Positions 16,280-25,211 are shown, numbered from the stretch's first letter. The stretch is 64,000 bases of DNA from Acidobacteriota bacterium (GCA_016213675.1 JACQZW010000054.1:62001-126000), one strand, 5' to 3'. Notes: generated by a model not told the origin, from the sequence alone. Translations and numbers: made by a program.

Positions 16280-18271
16280 ATGCGCGGTGGTGTTGCATCG
16301 TTCATCGTGGCGGCGCTCCTGAACGCAGCCGCGACGGCCGCGCTCGCCGCGGCGGGCTGGGTGTCGATCCCGCCCGACGGCGCCGACACCAGCGCGATCG
16401 CCTTCAGCCGTTCGGAGCCCGGCGTCGTCTGGGCGGGGACCGCCGATGGGCTGGTCCGGAGCGAGGACGGCGGCGTGAGTTGGGCCGCCGCGGGGCTTGC
16501 CGGGTTCGCGATCGGGCCCGTCGCGGTCCACCCCGACGACGGACGCCAGGTGTGGGCCGCCTCCTCGGGCCCGGCGGTCTGGCACAGCGACGACGGCGGC
16601 GCGACCTTCGCCCGGACCGACCTGGAACCGGCGGTCGGGAGCGTGCAGGATCTCGCGCTCGACGTCTCCGATCCCGGCACCGCGTACCTGGTCGGCGACA
16701 GCCGCATGCGGATCACGCACGACGGCGGCGTGACCTGGACGAATGTCGGCGCGCCGCAGAACCAAGTCTGGTACGGGACCGTCCTCGCCACACCGGGTGG
16801 CGTCTTCGCCGCGAACCGCACCGGACTGTACCGGAGCACGGACCACGGGGGGTCGTGGACGATGGCCGGCCTGGCGCCCGCGAACCAGGCCGGTTCGTTC
16901 GCCGCGGACGCCTCCGGCCTCCGGCTCTGGATGGTCAGCTACTCGCTCACCAATCCGCTGCTCTACACCTCTTCGGACGGTGGTCACGTCTGGTCGCAAG
17001 CGATCGGCGTCCTGCCCGATTCCACCCACCCGACCGGCCCCGTCGCCGTGAGCCCTGACGGAGGCACCGTCTTCGTGAACGCAGGAGGTCGGTGGTTCGC
17101 GAGCAGCGATGGCGGGACGGTCTGGGCCGAGCGCGGCACCCCGCCCTCCGCTTGCGCCGGCGCGTCCCGGCTTGTCTTCGACCCGCTCGGGCAGGAGCGG
17201 TTGCTCGCGTTGGTCGGGGGCGGAATCGCGCGGTCCACGGACGGTGGCTGGACCTGGGCGTGCGCCTGCCGCGGGATGCGCAACGTCACGGTCACCGCAC
17301 TCCTTCCGGCTGCCGACGGGTCGCTGTGGACGGCCACGCGCGACCAGGGAATCTTCCGGAGCGCCGACGGCGGGGCGAGCTGGGCCTACGCCGGCGGTTC
17401 GGTGCCCCACGGGTACATCGTCGGGCCGGAGTACTCGTACTACTTCACCGTCGGCGCGCTCGCGGCGATCGGCGGGAGGACCCTTGCCGGTACCATCGAC
17501 GGCGCCTACGCATCAATGGATGCGGGCATAAGCTGGCAGCTTCTCGAAGACGTGCACGGCGATGTCGGCGCGTTCCTCCTCGATCCCGGTCGACCGGGGA
17601 CCGTGGTCGCCACGGCGCTCGTCAGCGGAATGATGCCGGGTGGCCTGTTCGTCTCGCACGACGAGGGGGCGACCTGGCACCAGCAGATCCGGAACGGCAC
17701 GGTGGCCGGAATCGCGGCGGATCCCGTCCGAGGCGCCCTGCTGGCCAGTGTCCGGCTCCCAGCCGACGGCGGACTCCAGGCGTTCAGTGGGATCATGCGG
17801 TCCACCGACCACGGCGACACCTGGACCCAGGCGAGCATCACAGCCGAGCTGGCGATGCTCGTCGCCGACCCTCGCGTGCCTGGCCGGGTGTGGGCTGCAA
17901 ACGGTCGCATCCAGTTCAGCGACGACGGCGGCACGAGCTGGCAGGAGACCGCGAGCCCGACGCCCTGCGGTCCGGGCTCGAGCCTGTGCGGGGCCTTCTT
18001 TTTGCTCGTCGATGTCGCGAACGACCGGCTCCTGGCCGTCGCCTACACGTGGGTCTACGAGAGCCTGGACGACGCCTCGACCTGGCAGCCCCTGGCGCCG
18101 GCCGTGCCCTTCCTGAGTCCCCAGGGCGCGCGGTGGCCGGATCTCCACCTGACGTCGGTGCTCGCCCTCGGCATCGACGCCTCGGGGCGGCTGCTCGCCG
18201 GCACCGGCGGCCGCGGTCTCTTCGTCCTCGAGCCGGACGTCCGCGTGCCGCGCCGCCGCCTCTCCCGCTGA
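16280..18271 (+). CDS. secreted BNR/sortilin-type beta-propeller protein
   Basis: A 663-residue protein with a signal peptide (VAALLNAAATAALAAAG) and about ten Asp-box/BNR repeats of the type 'SxDGGxSW' (e.g. RSEDGGVSW, HSDDGGATF, ITHDGGVTW, RSTDHGGSW, SSDGGTVW, FSDDGGTSW). The pattern indicates a VPS10/sialidase-like beta-propeller of the kind often labelled 'glycosyl hydrolase BNR repeat'. No catalytic residues for sialidase are visible, so a binding role is more likely. The ATG at 16280 is preceded by GGAGGTGA; upstream starts overlap the DUF2270 gene. No transmembrane anchor or sorting signal is seen. The substrate is unknown. Confidence 0.82.
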   Translation: MRGGVASFIVAALLNAAATAALAAAGWVSIPPDGADTSAIAFSRSEPGVVWAGTADGLVRSEDGGVSWAAAGLAGFAIGPVAVHPDDGRQVWAASSGPAVWHSDDGGATFARTDLEPAVGSVQDLALDVSDPGTAYLVGDSRMRITHDGGVTWTNVGAPQNQVWYGTVLATPGGVFAANRTGLYRSTDHGGSWTMAGLAPANQAGSFAADASGLRLWMVSYSLTNPLLYTSSDGGHVWSQAIGVLPDSTHPTGPVAVSPDGGTVFVNAGGRWFASSDGGTVWAERGTPPSACAGASRLVFDPLGQERLLALVGGGIARSTDGGWTWACACRGMRNVTVTALLPAADGSLWTATRDQGIFRSADGGASWAYAGGSVPHGYIVGPEYSYYFTVGALAAIGGRTLAGTIDGAYASMDAGISWQLLEDVHGDVGAFLLDPGRPGTVVATALVSGMMPGGLFVSHDEGATWHQQIRNGTVAGIAADPVRGALLASVRLPADGGLQAFSGIMRSTDHGDTWTQASITAELAMLVADPRVPGRVWAANGRIQFSDDGGTSWQETASPTPCGPGSSLCGAFFLLVDVANDRLLAVAYTWVYESLDDASTWQPLAPAVPFLSPQGARWPDLHLTSVLALGIDASGRLLAGTGGRGLFVLEPDVRVPRRRLSR

Positions 18272-18319
18272 CTCGGCGCGCGCTCGGTGGGTCGTCCGGA
18301 CCCCGGACCCCTCTTCTTA

Positions 18320-20545
18320 CTAATCGTCCGCGGGGCGCCACGACACCGCGATGCGGCCCGTCCCCGGCCCGGTGACGCGGCCGATCACGGCGGCGTCGGC
18401 GCGCTCGCCGATCCACGCGGCGTGGAACGCCTGGACGGCGTCGGCCGGGAGCGCGGCGAGCAGGCCGCCAGAGGTCTGGGCGTCGGCGAGGATCGCCCGC
18501 ACGTCTCCGTGGATCTCCGGGCCGAACGTCGTGAACGCCGCGGCGTGCTCGAGGTTGGCGCGGGTGCCGCCGGGGACCTCGCCGAGCTCGACGAGGCGCC
18601 GCGTCCCGTCGATCACCGGCACCGCCTCGGCCCACAGCTCCGCGTCGCATGAGGACGCGGCGAGCAGCTCGTGGAGGTGGCCGAGGAGGCCGAAGCCGGT
18701 CACGTCGGTGACGGCGTGGGGGGTGGCGGCGCGCACCGCTTCGGCGGCCTTGGCGTTGAGGCGCCGCATGCCCGCCCGCGCGGCCTCCCAGCCGGCGGCC
18801 GGCGCCACGCCGTGCTTGGCCGCGGTCGCCCAGATCCCGGCACCGACCGGCTTGGTGAGGACGAGCGCGTCGCCGGGCCTCGCCCCGGCATTGCGCCACA
18901 GGCCGTCGCGCGTCGTCGTCCCGGTCACGACCCAGCCGAACAGCGGCTCGGTGGACTCGACGGTGTGGCCGCCGAGGACGGCGATGCCCGCCTCCGCGGC
19001 GACCTCCTGGGCGCCGGCGAGGATCGCCTCGAGGACCTCGGGGGGCAGCGCGGCGACCGGGAAGCCGGCGACGTTCAGCGCGAACAACGGTGTCGCGCCC
19101 ATGGCGTAGACGTCCGACAGGGCGTTGGCGGCGGCGATCGCGCCGAACTCGCGCGAGTCGTCGACGACGGGCGTGAAGAAGTCGACGGTCTGGACGAGCA
19201 CGGTGCCGTCTGGCAGCAGCCAGGCGCAGGCGTCGTCGGAGGTCTCGGTGCCGACGAGCACCTCGGCGCGCTCGGAACGCGGCAGCCCGGCGAGGACGCG
19301 CTGGAGCAGGGCGGGCTGGAGCTTGCAGGCGCAGCCGAGGCCGTGGGTGAAGCGGGTGAGCGCGACCTCGCCGCGGGCGGCCGCCGGCGAGGCGGCGGCA
19401 CCTTCGCCGGCCAGCTCTCGGGCGACGGCGAGGACGCGCCGGGCGCCCTCCTCGACCTCGCGGGCGCCGGTGAAGCGGCCGACCGAGAAACGGACCGTGC
19501 TCATTGCGGTGGCCACGTCGACGCCCATGGCGGCGAGGACGTGCGACGGGATCACCGCGTCGGTGTGGCAGGCGGCGCCGGCGGAGGCACCGACGTCGTC
19601 GGCGAGGCGCGTGAGGAGGAGATTGGCGTCGACGCCCGGGAACGCGACGCTCGCGGTGTTGGGCAGGCGCATGTCCGGATGGCCGTGGCGGACCAGGCCG
19701 GGGAAGCCCGCCGCGAGCCGCGTCTCGAGGAGGTCGCGGAGCGCCCGCAGCCGCGGACCCTCGGCGGCGAGCTCGGCCGCGACCAGGTCGCAGGCGGCGC
19801 CGAGGCCGACGAGGGAGGCGACGTTCTCGGTGCCGGCGCGCAGGCCGCGCTCGTGGGCGGCGCCGCGGATCAGCGGCTCGAGCTCGACCCCGCGGCGGAC
19901 GAACAGCGCACCGACGCCCTTCGGCGCGTAGAGCTTGTGCCCGGCGACCGTGAGCAGGTCGACGCCGTACGCGCCGACATCGACCGGCACCTTGCCGACC
20001 GCCTGCGCCGCGTCGGTGTGGAGGAGCACCCCGTGCCGGCGGCAGGCGGCGGCAATCTCGCCGATCGGTTGCAGCGTGCCGACCTCGTTGTTGGCCAGCA
20101 TGACCGAGACGAGCACGGTATCGCCGGCGAAAGCCGCCTCGACCTCGCCGGCATCGACGCGACCAAAGCGGTCGACGCCGACCACGGTGAGGCGGATCCG
20201 TCCCTCGCGCTCGAGCGCCCGCACGCACTCGAGCACCGCCGGGTGCTCGACGGCGGAGACGATCACGTGGCCGCCGCCGCGAGCGCCGACGAGGCCGCGA
20301 ATCGCCCAGTTGTCGGACTCCGAGCCGCCGGAGGTGAACACGATCTCGCCGGACTCGCAGCCGAGGCAGGCGGCGACCTGCTCGCGGGCGTGCTCGACGG
20401 CGGCGCGGGCCTCGCGGCCGAGCCGGTGCCCCGACGACGGGTTACCGAACACGCCCGACAGCACCGGGCGCATCGCCTCGACGACCCGCGGATCGATGGG
20501 AGTCGTGGCGTTGATGTCCAGGTAGATGAACTCCCTGTTGGTCAT
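18320..20545 (-). CDS. selD: fusion of NifS-like cysteine desulfurase/selenocysteine lyase with selenophosphate synthase SelD
   Basis: 741 residues in two parts. Residues 1-385 are a class-V PLP enzyme, with TSGGSESDNWAI, HTDAAQAVGK, PLP Lys204 in VAGHKLYAPKG and active-site Cys326 in SAGAACHTD. Residues about 393-741 are SelD: RFTHGLGCACKLQP places Cys405 and Lys408 at the catalytic positions (Cys rather than selenocysteine), followed by VQTVDFFTPVVDD, GGHTVESTEPLFG and DVTGFGLLGHLHE. The fusion would release selenium from selenocysteine or sulfur-pathway donors and pass it directly to ATP-dependent selenophosphate formation. selA, selB and selC are not in the window. A -10 box 6 nt before the ATG suggests a leaderless mRNA. 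Confidence 0.93.
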   Translation of the reverse strand: MTNREFIYLDINATTPIDPRVVEAMRPVLSGVFGNPSSGHRLGREARAAVEHAREQVAACLGCESGEIVFTSGGSESDNWAIRGLVGARGGGHVIVSAVEHPAVLECVRALEREGRIRLTVVGVDRFGRVDAGEVEAAFAGDTVLVSVMLANNEVGTLQPIGEIAAACRRHGVLLHTDAAQAVGKVPVDVGAYGVDLLTVAGHKLYAPKGVGALFVRRGVELEPLIRGAAHERGLRAGTENVASLVGLGAACDLVAAELAAEGPRLRALRDLLETRLAAGFPGLVRHGHPDMRLPNTASVAFPGVDANLLLTRLADDVGASAGAACHTDAVIPSHVLAAMGVDVATAMSTVRFSVGRFTGAREVEEGARRVLAVARELAGEGAAASPAAARGEVALTRFTHGLGCACKLQPALLQRVLAGLPRSERAEVLVGTETSDDACAWLLPDGTVLVQTVDFFTPVVDDSREFGAIAAANALSDVYAMGATPLFALNVAGFPVAALPPEVLEAILAGAQEVAAEAGIAVLGGHTVESTEPLFGWVVTGTTTRDGLWRNAGARPGDALVLTKPVGAGIWATAAKHGVAPAAGWEAARAGMRRLNAKAAEAVRAATPHAVTDVTGFGLLGHLHELLAASSCDAELWAEAVPVIDGTRRLVELGEVPGGTRANLEHAAAFTTFGPEIHGDVRAILADAQTSGGLLAALPADAVQAFHAAWIGERADAAVIGRVTGPGTGRIAVSWRPADD

Positions 20546-20551
20546 AATGCC

Positions 20552-20557
20552 AGTCTA
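20552..20557 (-). promoter_or_regulatory. -10 box of the leaderless nifS-selD transcript
   Basis: TAGACT on the minus strand ends 6 nt before the ATG at 20545, with no Shine-Dalgarno sequence between them. Confidence 0.5.
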
Positions 20558-20573
20558 GCGCCGGTCCGGAGGG

Positions 20574-20579
20574 TAGAAT
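20574..20579 (+). promoter_or_regulatory. -10 box of the OmpA-family gene
   Basis: TAGAAT lies in the 65-bp divergent spacer. A start about 7 nt downstream would give a leader of roughly 25 nt containing GGGAGGA before the ATG at 20611. Confidence 0.5.
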
Positions 20580-20610
20580 CAGACGTCGGATGCAGCACCA
20601 GGGAGGAAAC

Positions 20611-21816
20611 ATGAGAAGACTCGTTGGCGTCGCTCTCGTTGCGCTCGTGGCTGGAGTGGCCACGGCACAGAAGCCAGCCGCAACCAGGCTCGACCTGCTC
20701 GACCTGGCGAGCGGCGCGATGGTCGTTTCGGCGACCAGCGAGTACGGGGGCGTCTGGAAGGCCACGCGGCTCGTCGACGGGGGGACCGAGGCGGGCTGGT
20801 GCAGCGGGCAGGGCAAGGTGTCACCGAACGAGTTCGTCGTCGAGCTGGCGCAGCCGTTCGCGATCAAGGCCCTGGCCGTGGACAACACCGGAGCGCAGGA
20901 GAGCGGCTATGCGGGGATCTCGGCGCGCCAGGTCGTCGTGTCGGGCTCGACGACCTCGGCCACGGCGGGGTTCGCGGAGATCGCGACGATCGAGGCGGCG
21001 AAGGGTGGCCGCAAGGAGGTCGCGCTCGCCAAGCCGGCGACGGCGCAGTGGCTCCGCTTCGAGGTCCGCACGAACTGGGGGAACGCCGAGTACACCGAGC
21101 TGATGGAGCTCGAGGCGTACGGCGATCCGGTCGGCCCGGCGCCGAAGGTGATCGTCGCCGGCGTGTTCGAGACCAACTACGGGCTGCTGCGGCTCGAGCA
21201 GGACGGCGTCACGGTCCGGGGGTGCTACGACTGCTGCCAGGTCGGCCAGCTCACCGGCAACCTCGACGGTCGCGTGCTCCGCTTCGAGTGGCGCGAGGAC
21301 GAGGGCGCGGATGTCGGTACCGCGATGATGATCGTCTCGTCCGCCGGCGACGCCCTCAACGGCGTCTACTTCCGCGGCGGGCAGCTCAACGGGGAGTGGA
21401 GCGGCCACCGCGTGACCGGGCGCGAGGCGAAGTGCACCGTCGCGCGCGGCTCCGGCCTCGCGGAGAAGCTCGAGAAGACCGGCAAGGCGGTGCTCTACGG
21501 CATCTACTTCGACCCCGACTCGGCGGTGCTCAAGCCGGAGTCGGAGCACGCGCTCGCCGATGTGCTGGCGGTCCTGAAGGCCAAGGAGACACTGCGGCTG
21601 CAGATCGCCGGGCACACCGACTCGACCAACACCGACGAGTACAACCTGAAGCTCTCGCAGCAGCGCGCGGACGCAGTCGTGACGTGGCTCGTCGGACATG
21701 GCGTGCCCGCCGCGCGGCTCACGGCGAAGGGGTTCGGGGAGGCGCAGCCGGTCGCCGACAACAAGACCGCGTCGGGGCGCGCCCTCAACCGCCGCGTCGA
21801 GGTCAGCAAGCTGTAA
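20611..21816 (+). CDS. OmpA-family protein with N-terminal discoidin-like domain
   Basis: A 401-residue exported protein. The signal peptide is MRRLVGVALVALVAGVATAQ. Residues about 25-170 look like a discoidin/NADase-type glycan-binding sandwich (DLASGAMVVSATSEYGG, VDGGTEAGWCSGQG, WLRFEVRTNWG). A central Cys-containing domain (GCYDCCQVGQLTG, about 190-280) is followed by an OmpA peptidoglycan-binding domain (about 290-400, with YFDPDSAVLKPESEHAL, IAGHTDSTNTDEYN and LSQQRADAVVTWL). It probably anchors to peptidoglycan while presenting a binding domain. The second ATG was chosen because it carries the ribosome binding site GGGAGGA and the signal peptide. Confidence 0.85.
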   Translation: MRRLVGVALVALVAGVATAQKPAATRLDLLDLASGAMVVSATSEYGGVWKATRLVDGGTEAGWCSGQGKVSPNEFVVELAQPFAIKALAVDNTGAQESGYAGISARQVVVSGSTTSATAGFAEIATIEAAKGGRKEVALAKPATAQWLRFEVRTNWGNAEYTELMELEAYGDPVGPAPKVIVAGVFETNYGLLRLEQDGVTVRGCYDCCQVGQLTGNLDGRVLRFEWREDEGADVGTAMMIVSSAGDALNGVYFRGGQLNGEWSGHRVTGREAKCTVARGSGLAEKLEKTGKAVLYGIYFDPDSAVLKPESEHALADVLAVLKAKETLRLQIAGHTDSTNTDEYNLKLSQQRADAVVTWLVGHGVPAARLTAKGFGEAQPVADNKTASGRALNRRVEVSKL

Positions 21817-21839
21817 CGGCCGGTGGTGAAGGCGGCCCC

Positions 21840-21867
21840 GGGTCCCGGGTCCAGGGTCCCGGGTCAC
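21840..21867 (+). repeat. tandem heptamer island C (4 units)
   Basis: Units GGGTCCC, GGGTCCA, GGGTCCC and GGGTCAC in perfect 7-bp register, 23 bp after the OmpA-family stop. Confidence 0.75.
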
Positions 21868-21878
21868 GTGGAGAGCCC

Positions 21879-21914
21879 GTGGCGCGGCCGCCCGTGAGCG
21901 GCCGGCTTCTTGCC
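21879..21914 (+). repeat. GCGGCCGCCCG repeat, copy 2
   Basis: Pattern GTGGCGCGGCCGCCCGTGAG followed by CGGCCGGCTTCTTG. A partial third occurrence (GTGCGGCCGCCCGCTACGG) begins near 21987. It shares this pattern with 32177-32210. It fills the spacer between two convergent genes. Confidence 0.5.
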
Positions 21915-21999
21915 CAAGGTGCCTGTCTGTCCGACCACGCCGGGCCGGCGACCGGGCGCCACGAAAGACGAACCGTGCAGGGCGTGGTGCGGCCGCCCG

Positions 22000-23196
22000 C
22001 TACGGTTGACGAGGGCCGCGGCGGCGCGGGCGGTCGAAGCGGTCGACCCGGCCGCGCTCGGTGGTCCGCGCCGGGTAGCTGCCGAGCACCTTGAGGTACG
22101 GGCAGTCGGCGCGCAACGCCGCGACGGCGGCGGCCACCGGGGCCTCGGCCAGCGACCCCTCGACGTCGACGTAGAACATGTACTCCCACGGCCGCCGCGG
22201 CACCGGCCGCGACTCGAGCTTGGTGAGGTTCAACCCGTGCTCTGCGACGACGTTGAGGCAGTGGGCGAGGGCGCCGTGGCGGTGCGGCGTGGTCAGGACC
22301 AGCGAGGTCTTGGCCGGGATGCGCGGGTCGGGCACGCGCTCGACTGCCGAGACGACGACGAAGCGGGTCCAGTTCTCCGGCTGGTCGGCGATCTCGCGGG
22401 CAATGACGTGGAGGCCGTAGAGCCGTGCCGCCTCCTCGCTGGCGATGGCGCCGACGGCCGGATTACCGTCGTCGCGCACCTGGCGCGCCGCGTCGGCGGT
22501 GTCGCCGAACGGGACCGGTTCGACGCCGGGCAGCGACGCCAGGAAGCTGCGGCACTGGGTGAGCGCCTGCGGGTGCGACAGCACGCGAGCGAGCGACGTC
22601 GGCTCGCAGGGCCGGAGGGCGAGCAGGCAGTGGCGGACGTCCCACACCTCCTCGCCGACGATCGACAGGTCGGTGTGGCGGAGCAGGTCGTAGGTCTCGT
22701 TGATCGACCCGGCGGTGGTGTTCTCGACGGGCAGGAAGGCGAAGCCGGCGTCGCCCCGCTCGACCTCGCGCAGCGCCGCGGCGAACGTCGGGAAGCCGAC
22801 CAGCTCCAGCTCGCCGGCCGGGTTGGCGAAGTACTTCTGCGCGGCGAGGTGGCTGTACGCCCCCGGCACGCCCTGGTAGGCGACGCGGTGGGCGTTGGCC
22901 GCCGAGCGCTCGGCGCTGGATCGGCGCAGCATCGCCTCCTCCTGCACCTTGAGCGACATCGCCAGCACCTCGCGGTAGATCTCGACGGCCCGGAAGGTGT
23001 CGAGCCCGAGCTCGCGGGCGTGTCGCTCGATCCTGTCGAGCAGCTCCCGCTCGCGCTCGTGGTCGCGCAGGAACGGCAGCCCGGCGGCCTTGAGCCGCGC
23101 GACCTCGCCGACCAGGGCGAGCCGCTCGCGCAGCTTCTCGAGGATCTCGCGATCCGTCCGATCGAGCGCCTCGCGCAACTCCTTCAACGGGTCCAT
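22000..23196 (-). CDS. pheA: bifunctional chorismate mutase / prephenate dehydratase
   Basis: A 398-residue P-protein. Residues 1-90 are an AroQ chorismate mutase (LREALDRTDREILEKLRERL, EVARLKAAG, ERELLDRI). Residues about 107-285 are prephenate dehydratase, with GVPGAYSHLAAQKYF, FLPVENTTAGSINETYDLL, HPQALTQCRSFL, and NWTRFVV carrying the catalytic T-R-F motif. Residues about 298-380 form the ACT regulatory domain, with KLESRPVPRRPWEYMFYVDV, so feedback inhibition by phenylalanine is expected. It makes phenylpyruvate from chorismate. GGAGGGACG precedes the ATG. The C-terminal tail (RGRVDRFDRPRRRGPRQP) is extra and basic. No other aromatic genes are adjacent. Confidence 0.95.
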   Translation of the reverse strand: MDPLKELREALDRTDREILEKLRERLALVGEVARLKAAGLPFLRDHERERELLDRIERHARELGLDTFRAVEIYREVLAMSLKVQEEAMLRRSSAERSAANAHRVAYQGVPGAYSHLAAQKYFANPAGELELVGFPTFAAALREVERGDAGFAFLPVENTTAGSINETYDLLRHTDLSIVGEEVWDVRHCLLALRPCEPTSLARVLSHPQALTQCRSFLASLPGVEPVPFGDTADAARQVRDDGNPAVGAIASEEAARLYGLHVIAREIADQPENWTRFVVVSAVERVPDPRIPAKTSLVLTTPHRHGALAHCLNVVAEHGLNLTKLESRPVPRRPWEYMFYVDVEGSLAEAPVAAAVAALRADCPYLKVLGSYPARTTERGRVDRFDRPRRRGPRQP

Positions 23197-23284
23197 CGTC
23201 CCTCCGCGTCGTGGGTCGGGGCGATTCTAGTCCTGCCCGCCTTCCGGCTCGCGGGGGGCCGGGGTCGCCGCTGGTGGTGGTATT

Positions 23285-23323
23285 CATCGATCATACAGCC
23301 GTGCTACGATAGGTTGATCGATG
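23285..23323. promoter_or_regulatory. vapBC promoter/operator
   Basis: CATCGATCA (23285-23293) and TGATCGATG (23315-23323) are a perfect 9-bp inverted repeat flanking the -10 box TACGAT at 23305-23310. This layout fits autorepression by the AbrB-type antitoxin encoded at 23334. GGAGGG follows directly. Confidence 0.65.
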
Positions 23324-23333
23324 GAGGGCAGCC

Positions 23334-23540
23334 ATGTCCACGGTGACGGTTTCCCCCAAGTACCAGGTCGTGATCCCGCGCCAGGTGCGGGAGGAGTTCG
23401 ACATCCGGCCGGGCGAGAAGGTCCAGGTGTTCGTCTACGAGGGGCGCATCGAGCTGGTGCCGGTGCGTCCGCTGCGCCGCCTGCGCGGGTTCGTCCGCGG
23501 CATCGACACGTCGGTCGAGCGCGAGGAGGACCGGGCATGA
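23334..23540 (+). CDS. vapB: AbrB/MazE-fold antitoxin (VapB type)
   Basis: A 68-residue SpoVT/AbrB-type swapped-hairpin protein. The DNA-binding N-terminus reads TVTVSPKYQVVIPRQVREEF then DIRPGEKVQVFVYEGRIELVP, the canonical pattern. The C-terminal tail (LRRLRGFVRGIDTSVEREE) would wrap the toxin. It neutralises the PIN-domain toxin encoded by the overlapping next gene and presumably represses its own promoter through the inverted repeat just upstream. The stop codon overlaps the toxin start by 4 nt (ATGA), so the two are translated together. Confidence 0.92.
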   Translation: MSTVTVSPKYQVVIPRQVREEFDIRPGEKVQVFVYEGRIELVPVRPLRRLRGFVRGIDTSVEREEDRA

Positions 23541-23905
23541 ACTGCGTCGACTCGTGCGGCTGGCTCGAGTACTTCGCCGACGGGAAGAAGGCGTCGTTCT
23601 ACGCCAAGGCGATCCAGGACGTCGAGTCGCTCGTCGTGCCGACCATGGTCCTGCTCGAGGTGTTCAAGCGGATCGCCCAGCAGCGCGACGAGGCCACCGC
23701 GCTCCAGGCCGCGGCGGCCATGCAGCAGGGCAGAGTCGTCGATCTGGACGCCGGGATCGCTCTCGCCGCTGCGGCGCTCGGCCTGCGTCACGGCCTGCCG
23801 CTCGCCGACAGCGTGATCCTCGCCACCGCTCGCGCCGCCGACGCCGTCGTGTGGACCCAGGACGCCCACTTCCGCGACCTCCCCGGCGTCCGCTTCTGCG
23901 CATGA
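23537..23905 (+). CDS. vapC: PIN-domain ribonuclease toxin (VapC type)
   Basis: A 122-residue PIN domain with the acidic residues expected for a Mg-dependent ribonuclease: Asp5 in VDSCGWLEYF, Glu41 in LLEVFKRI, Asp91 in GLPLADSVILATA and Asp109 in TQDAHFRDL. Known VapC toxins cleave tRNA or rRNA loops and stop translation until the antitoxin is restored. It overlaps vapB by 4 nt. All catalytic residues are intact, so it is probably functional. The target cannot be predicted. Confidence 0.92.
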   Translation: MNCVDSCGWLEYFADGKKASFYAKAIQDVESLVVPTMVLLEVFKRIAQQRDEATALQAAAAMQQGRVVDLDAGIALAAAALGLRHGLPLADSVILATARAADAVVWTQDAHFRDLPGVRFCA

Positions 23906-23975
23906 CAAGCGCCCGGCGCCGTCGGCCCCGTGCCCCGACGGCGGGTATTGCCCAACCCGGTCTTGGAATCGTCCC

Positions 23976-25175
23976 ATGAGACTCGGGAAAGGAACGGGTG
24001 TCCTGCTGACGGTGATTTCCCTGCTCGCCGGGGCGACGGCGTTCGCCGGGTCGCTCCGCTTCGTCGTGCCGGTCCGATGGCACACCGACGTCCCCGCCCG
24101 CGCCGATCCCCACGTCGCACTGTGGATCGAGGAGGGGGCGCCAGAGGGGCTGCTAGAGGCGGCCACCGAGTTTCCCCTCGTCGTCGATGTCCGCGTTCCG
24201 CGAGACGGCATCGTGCCGTCGCGGACGCTCGACTTGCTCAGGGGTCGGCGCAACATCGAGGCGGTGGTCCTTGTCGTGGACCTCTGCATGATCCAATCGA
24301 GTGACGCGGTCCTCGAAGTCGGAGCGGCCCTCGGCCGAGTCGCCCGCACGCTCGAGGCCGTTCGACCGGAGATCGAGGTCGGCGTTGCCCCACGACGGCA
24401 TCCGAGGGACTGTCCTTCGATGCATCCGAAGGGCCCTCCTGGTCTATGTGACTCGCGATTGTTGGGAATCGGCCCAGTCGTTGAGGAGGCGGCTCGGCGT
24501 GCCAATGGTCGGTTGCCGTTCGACGCGATCCTGTCGTCCTGCGCGGAGGACTGGCCTTCAGGTGCGACCGGCCTCGCAAGTATGGGAACAAACTGGCGTG
24601 GTGATCCGAGAAACCCGGACAGATGGTCCTCGTTCTCCTTCGCCTTCGCCCTCCCACGTCTCCTGAACCCAGACCCCGGGGGATACCCGTGCTCCGGCGT
24701 CGTTCTCCTGCGTCGCGACTACAAGAGCCTGCTTCCGCCGCTGCCGCCGTCGACCAGTGCGCCCGCTCCAAAGAAGAGGCCCTTCGGAGGGCGGGTCTTC
24801 GTCGACGTTGGCTCCCCGCGGTCGTTCTACCCAGCGGCCGCCTGGTTCTCACGCCTCCTCGACACGACCGATGTGACCTTCGGCGAGGAGCCCTGGGTCC
24901 AGTGGGTCTTCGTCGGTGGCCTCACGATCCAGGAGCCGATGATCCGAGTGCTGCGGATCGCCGAGGGCGTGCCGTTGCTTGCTCTGTGGCCGCGCCACGC
25001 AGACGCACCCGAGTTCGAGATTACCTACGAGACCGGAGAGCGATTTAGGGCAGCACTGCTCGTGGAGCTGGAGACCGGCAGAGAGGCGATGATCGAGGTC
25101 CCAACGACCCCCAACTGCCTCTCCCTATCTGTGCCGGCGGGCATCAGGCCCGATCTCGCCGTTCTGCTACCCTGA
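23976..25175 (+). CDS. secreted protein of unknown function
   Basis: A 399-residue protein with a Sec signal peptide (LLTVISLLAGATAFAGS). I do not recognise a family. The mature part alternates hydrophobic strands and polar loops, e.g. FPLVVDVRVPRDGIVPSRTL, IEAVVLVVDLCMIQSSDAV and FGEEPWVQWVFVGGLTIQ. This suggests an alpha/beta barrel-like or polysaccharide-deacetylase-like fold, but no catalytic motif is clear. Four cysteines lie between residues about 103 and 190, so disulphides are possible. It follows vapBC by 70 bp on the same strand. Local base composition looks slightly less GC-rich than its neighbours, a possible sign of transfer. Confidence 0.6.
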   Translation: MRLGKGTGVLLTVISLLAGATAFAGSLRFVVPVRWHTDVPARADPHVALWIEEGAPEGLLEAATEFPLVVDVRVPRDGIVPSRTLDLLRGRRNIEAVVLVVDLCMIQSSDAVLEVGAALGRVARTLEAVRPEIEVGVAPRRHPRDCPSMHPKGPPGLCDSRLLGIGPVVEEAARRANGRLPFDAILSSCAEDWPSGATGLASMGTNWRGDPRNPDRWSSFSFAFALPRLLNPDPGGYPCSGVVLLRRDYKSLLPPLPPSTSAPAPKKRPFGGRVFVDVGSPRSFYPAAAWFSRLLDTTDVTFGEEPWVQWVFVGGLTIQEPMIRVLRIAEGVPLLALWPRHADAPEFEITYETGERFRAALLVELETGREAMIEVPTTPNCLSLSVPAGIRPDLAVLLP

Positions 25176-25211
25176 GCCCGTCCCTGCGTCCATCTGGCGG
25201 TAGCGGCGGTC

